Origin: Acidobacteriota bacterium | GTDB lineage: Bacteria > Acidobacteriota > Blastocatellia > Pyrinomonadales > Pyrinomonadaceae | DNA: 64,000 nt | Reading direction: 5' to 3' | Assembly (NCBI GenBank): GCA_019639235.1 | Contig: JAHBSG010000002.1 | Coordinates: forward strand, 186,001 to 250,000 | Shown here: piece after piece, positions 62,296 to 64,000 of the stretch | Position numbering within the stretch: the first letter of the stretch is position 1 | Layout of the letters: every line of letters starts with the position of its first letter | Program-made: the position numbers and the translations under genes | The notes under the pieces: model-generated | The model's database searches: none | What the model was told of the DNA's origin: nothing | The model's input: the letters and a program-made list of their open reading frames with translations, nothing else

Positions 62296-63999
62296 TTACC
62301 AGATGGAACAGCGGTTCGCCCGGACCATCGGTTGGCTGGCCGAGCAACTGAATGCCTGCTGAAACTGCGGCATGTTCGAGAGCGGCCCGTTGACCCGCCA
62401 CTTCGGCAGCGAATGCGGTCCGGTCTGCACCTGCCGCCGCTCCGCCTCGGGCGTGTATTTCCCGGCCCAGATCTGTCCCCAACCGAGGAAGAACCTTTGC
62501 TCGGGCGTGAATCCGTCGATCTCCGCCGGCCTCGGCTTGCCCTCAAGCGAACGCATAAATGCATCCCATGCAACACTTAGCCCGGCAAAATCGCCGATGT
62601 TCTCACCGAGTGCGAGGCGTCCCTGCATAAAGAGCCCCGGCTGTACCTCATAACCGTCCCACTGCTTGATAAGGCAGGCAGCCCGCTCTTCGAACTTCGC
62701 ACGGTCGGTCGAGGTCCACCACATCTTGAGGTTGCCCTCAGCGTCGAACCGGCTGCCCTGGTCGTCAAACCCGTGGGTGATCTCGTGGCCGATGACACCG
62801 CCGATGGCGCCATAGTTGATCGCGTCGTCGGCATTGAAATTAAAGAAGGGCGGCTGAAGAATACCGGCCGGGAAGGTGATCTCATTGTTCACCGGTGAGT
62901 AGGACGCGTTTACGGTCGAAGGCGTGAATCCCCATCGGGTCTTGTCACGCGGCTTGCCGAGGTCCTCAAAATTCCGCCGCACCTGAAATCGGTTCGCGGT
63001 CAACACATTTCCGGCAAATGACGCACGGCCGATCCTCAGTCCCTCGTAGCCGCGAAGCTTGTCCGGATACCCGATCTTCCGCTTAAAGGTCGAAAGCTTC
63101 GTCTGTGCTTCCTGTTTGGTCTCCGCACTCATCCATTCGAGGTTGTCGATGCGGTTCTTCATCGCGACCATCAGGTTGTCGATCAGCTCGTTCATCCGGT
63201 CCTTTGCCTCGGGCTTGAACTCGCGGCGGGCGTATTCCATACCGAGCGCTTCGCCAAGAATCCCGTTAACCGTTTGAACGCAGGTCCGCCAACGCGGCTG
63301 CTGCTCTTTCTGCCCGCTCAGGTAGCGGCCGAAGAACTCGAAATTCGCATCGCGAAACTTCTTTGCGAGCGAGGATGCCGCCGAGTTGATCAGCATCCAG
63401 CGAAAATAGGTCTGCCAGTCACGAACCGGTGTCTCCACCATCATCGAATTGACGGCCTCAAAGAACTTCGCCGGAGCCATATTGAACCGCTTTGCCGGGG
63501 CGATACCGCGGGCCCGCATATAGCTTGCCCAGGCAACGTTCGGGGCGGCCTGCTCGGCTTCGGCGAGGGTCACCATGTTGTAGCGGTTGTCCGGATTGCG
63601 AAGCTCGATCGGCGAGAGCGAGGCATTGGCAAGTGCCGTTTGCATCAGCATAACGGTGTTCGCATTCGCCTTTGCTTGCTCGGGCGTATCGCCGAGAAGC
63701 GTGAACATTTCCGCCACGTGATCGACGAATTTGCGCCGCGTCTCGATGGTCTTCGCGTCGGTATTCGTATAGTAATCGCGGTTCGGGAGGCTCAGTCCGC
63801 CCTGGTTGGCATTGATGATAACGGCGTTGGAATCCTTTAGGTCAGGGCCGGCCCCAAAGCCGAAGACCGACGGAATGCCGGCGTTGTGAAGCATCGCAAG
63901 CTGCCGGCGAACGTCTGCCGGGGAACGCATCGCCGCTATCTGGCGAAGCATCGGATCGATCGGCGATGTCCCGGCTTTCTCGATCGCGTCTTCGTCCAT
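62296..63999 (-). CDS. M13-family zinc metallopeptidase (neprilysin-like), 5' partial
   Basis: At least 567 residues; the reading frame starts outside the right edge and the first visible Met is probably internal. The zinc motif is GHEITHGFDDQG (HExxH) with the third ligand in ALGENIGDFAGLSVAWDAF (ENxxD). The N-terminal lobe shows PSVFGFGAGPDLKDSNAVI and LPNRDYYTNTDAKTIETRRK, and the end RANRCSIW is the characteristic M13 C-terminus. It is likely secreted and cleaves peptides on the N-terminal side of hydrophobic residues. Confidence 0.93.
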   Translation of the reverse strand: MDEDAIEKAGTSPIDPMLRQIAAMRSPADVRRQLAMLHNAGIPSVFGFGAGPDLKDSNAVIINANQGGLSLPNRDYYTNTDAKTIETRRKFVDHVAEMFTLLGDTPEQAKANANTVMLMQTALANASLSPIELRNPDNRYNMVTLAEAEQAAPNVAWASYMRARGIAPAKRFNMAPAKFFEAVNSMMVETPVRDWQTYFRWMLINSAASSLAKKFRDANFEFFGRYLSGQKEQQPRWRTCVQTVNGILGEALGMEYARREFKPEAKDRMNELIDNLMVAMKNRIDNLEWMSAETKQEAQTKLSTFKRKIGYPDKLRGYEGLRIGRASFAGNVLTANRFQVRRNFEDLGKPRDKTRWGFTPSTVNASYSPVNNEITFPAGILQPPFFNFNADDAINYGAIGGVIGHEITHGFDDQGSRFDAEGNLKMWWTSTDRAKFEERAACLIKQWDGYEVQPGLFMQGRLALGENIGDFAGLSVAWDAFMRSLEGKPRPAEIDGFTPEQRFFLGWGQIWAGKYTPEAERRQVQTGPHSLPKWRVNGPLSNMPQFQQAFSCSASQPMVRANRCSIW

Positions 64000-64000
64000 G

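Overview
The window looks like chromosome from a member of Acidobacteriota, most likely class Blastocatellia (Pyrinomonadaceae-like). This is inference from gene content: high-GC codon use, an RpoB with a double zinc-ribbon insertion, an alpha-2-macroglobulin fused to a TonB-receptor-type regulatory domain, FG-GAP secreted proteins and a periplasmic aldehyde oxidase. No 16S gene is present to confirm it.

Layout. 1-4.6 kb: the end of an amidohydrolase and a PAS-GAF-PAS-GGDEF-EAL cyclic-di-GMP protein. 4.6-15 kb: a compact phage-derived block. Head genes (adaptor, coat, scaffold) run left; lysis genes, terminase and portal run right; no tail, integrase or replication genes are visible. The portal 3' end is split by a 3.1-kb, A+T-richer cassette encoding an eight-cysteine secreted peptide, a thioredoxin-like protein and a large lipoprotein. 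15-27.5 kb: a small membrane protein, a possible nuclease, a DPP-IV-like peptidase, a 1963-residue alpha-2-macroglobulin and a lytic transglycosylase. 27.7-34.4 kb: menC, a lipoprotein/HicBA cassette, ParDE, the ribosomal ATPase EttA and lipoproteins. 34.5-41.6 kb: cytochrome bd oxidase (cydAB), membrane proteins, a winged-helix regulator and xerD. 41.7-47.1 kb: a paoABC-type aldehyde oxidoreductase and an FG-GAP protein. 47.4-62.2 kb: the housekeeping block tRNA-Tyr/Gly/Thr, tuf, rpmG, tRNA-Trp, secE, nusG, rplKAJL, rpoBC. 62.3-64 kb: the end of an M13 metallopeptidase.

The most unusual signal is a repeated geometry. Three accessory cassettes each sit exactly between the current 3' end of a gene and a displaced second copy of that same 3' end. 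They are the peptide/thioredoxin cassette at the portal gene (48-bp perfect repeat), the alpha-2-macroglobulin gene at the lytic transglycosylase (30-bp perfect repeat), and the lipoprotein/HicBA cassette at menC (diverged copy, visible at protein level). None carries a recognisable recombinase. This suggests an undescribed route of cassette acquisition at gene 3' ends, possibly bringing a replacement gene tail.

Other themes are palindromic elements with 2-nt loops (one translated in frame), imperfect inverted repeats in nearly every gap of the ribosomal/RNA-polymerase cluster, and several genes whose -10 box lies so close to the start codon that their mRNAs are probably leaderless.
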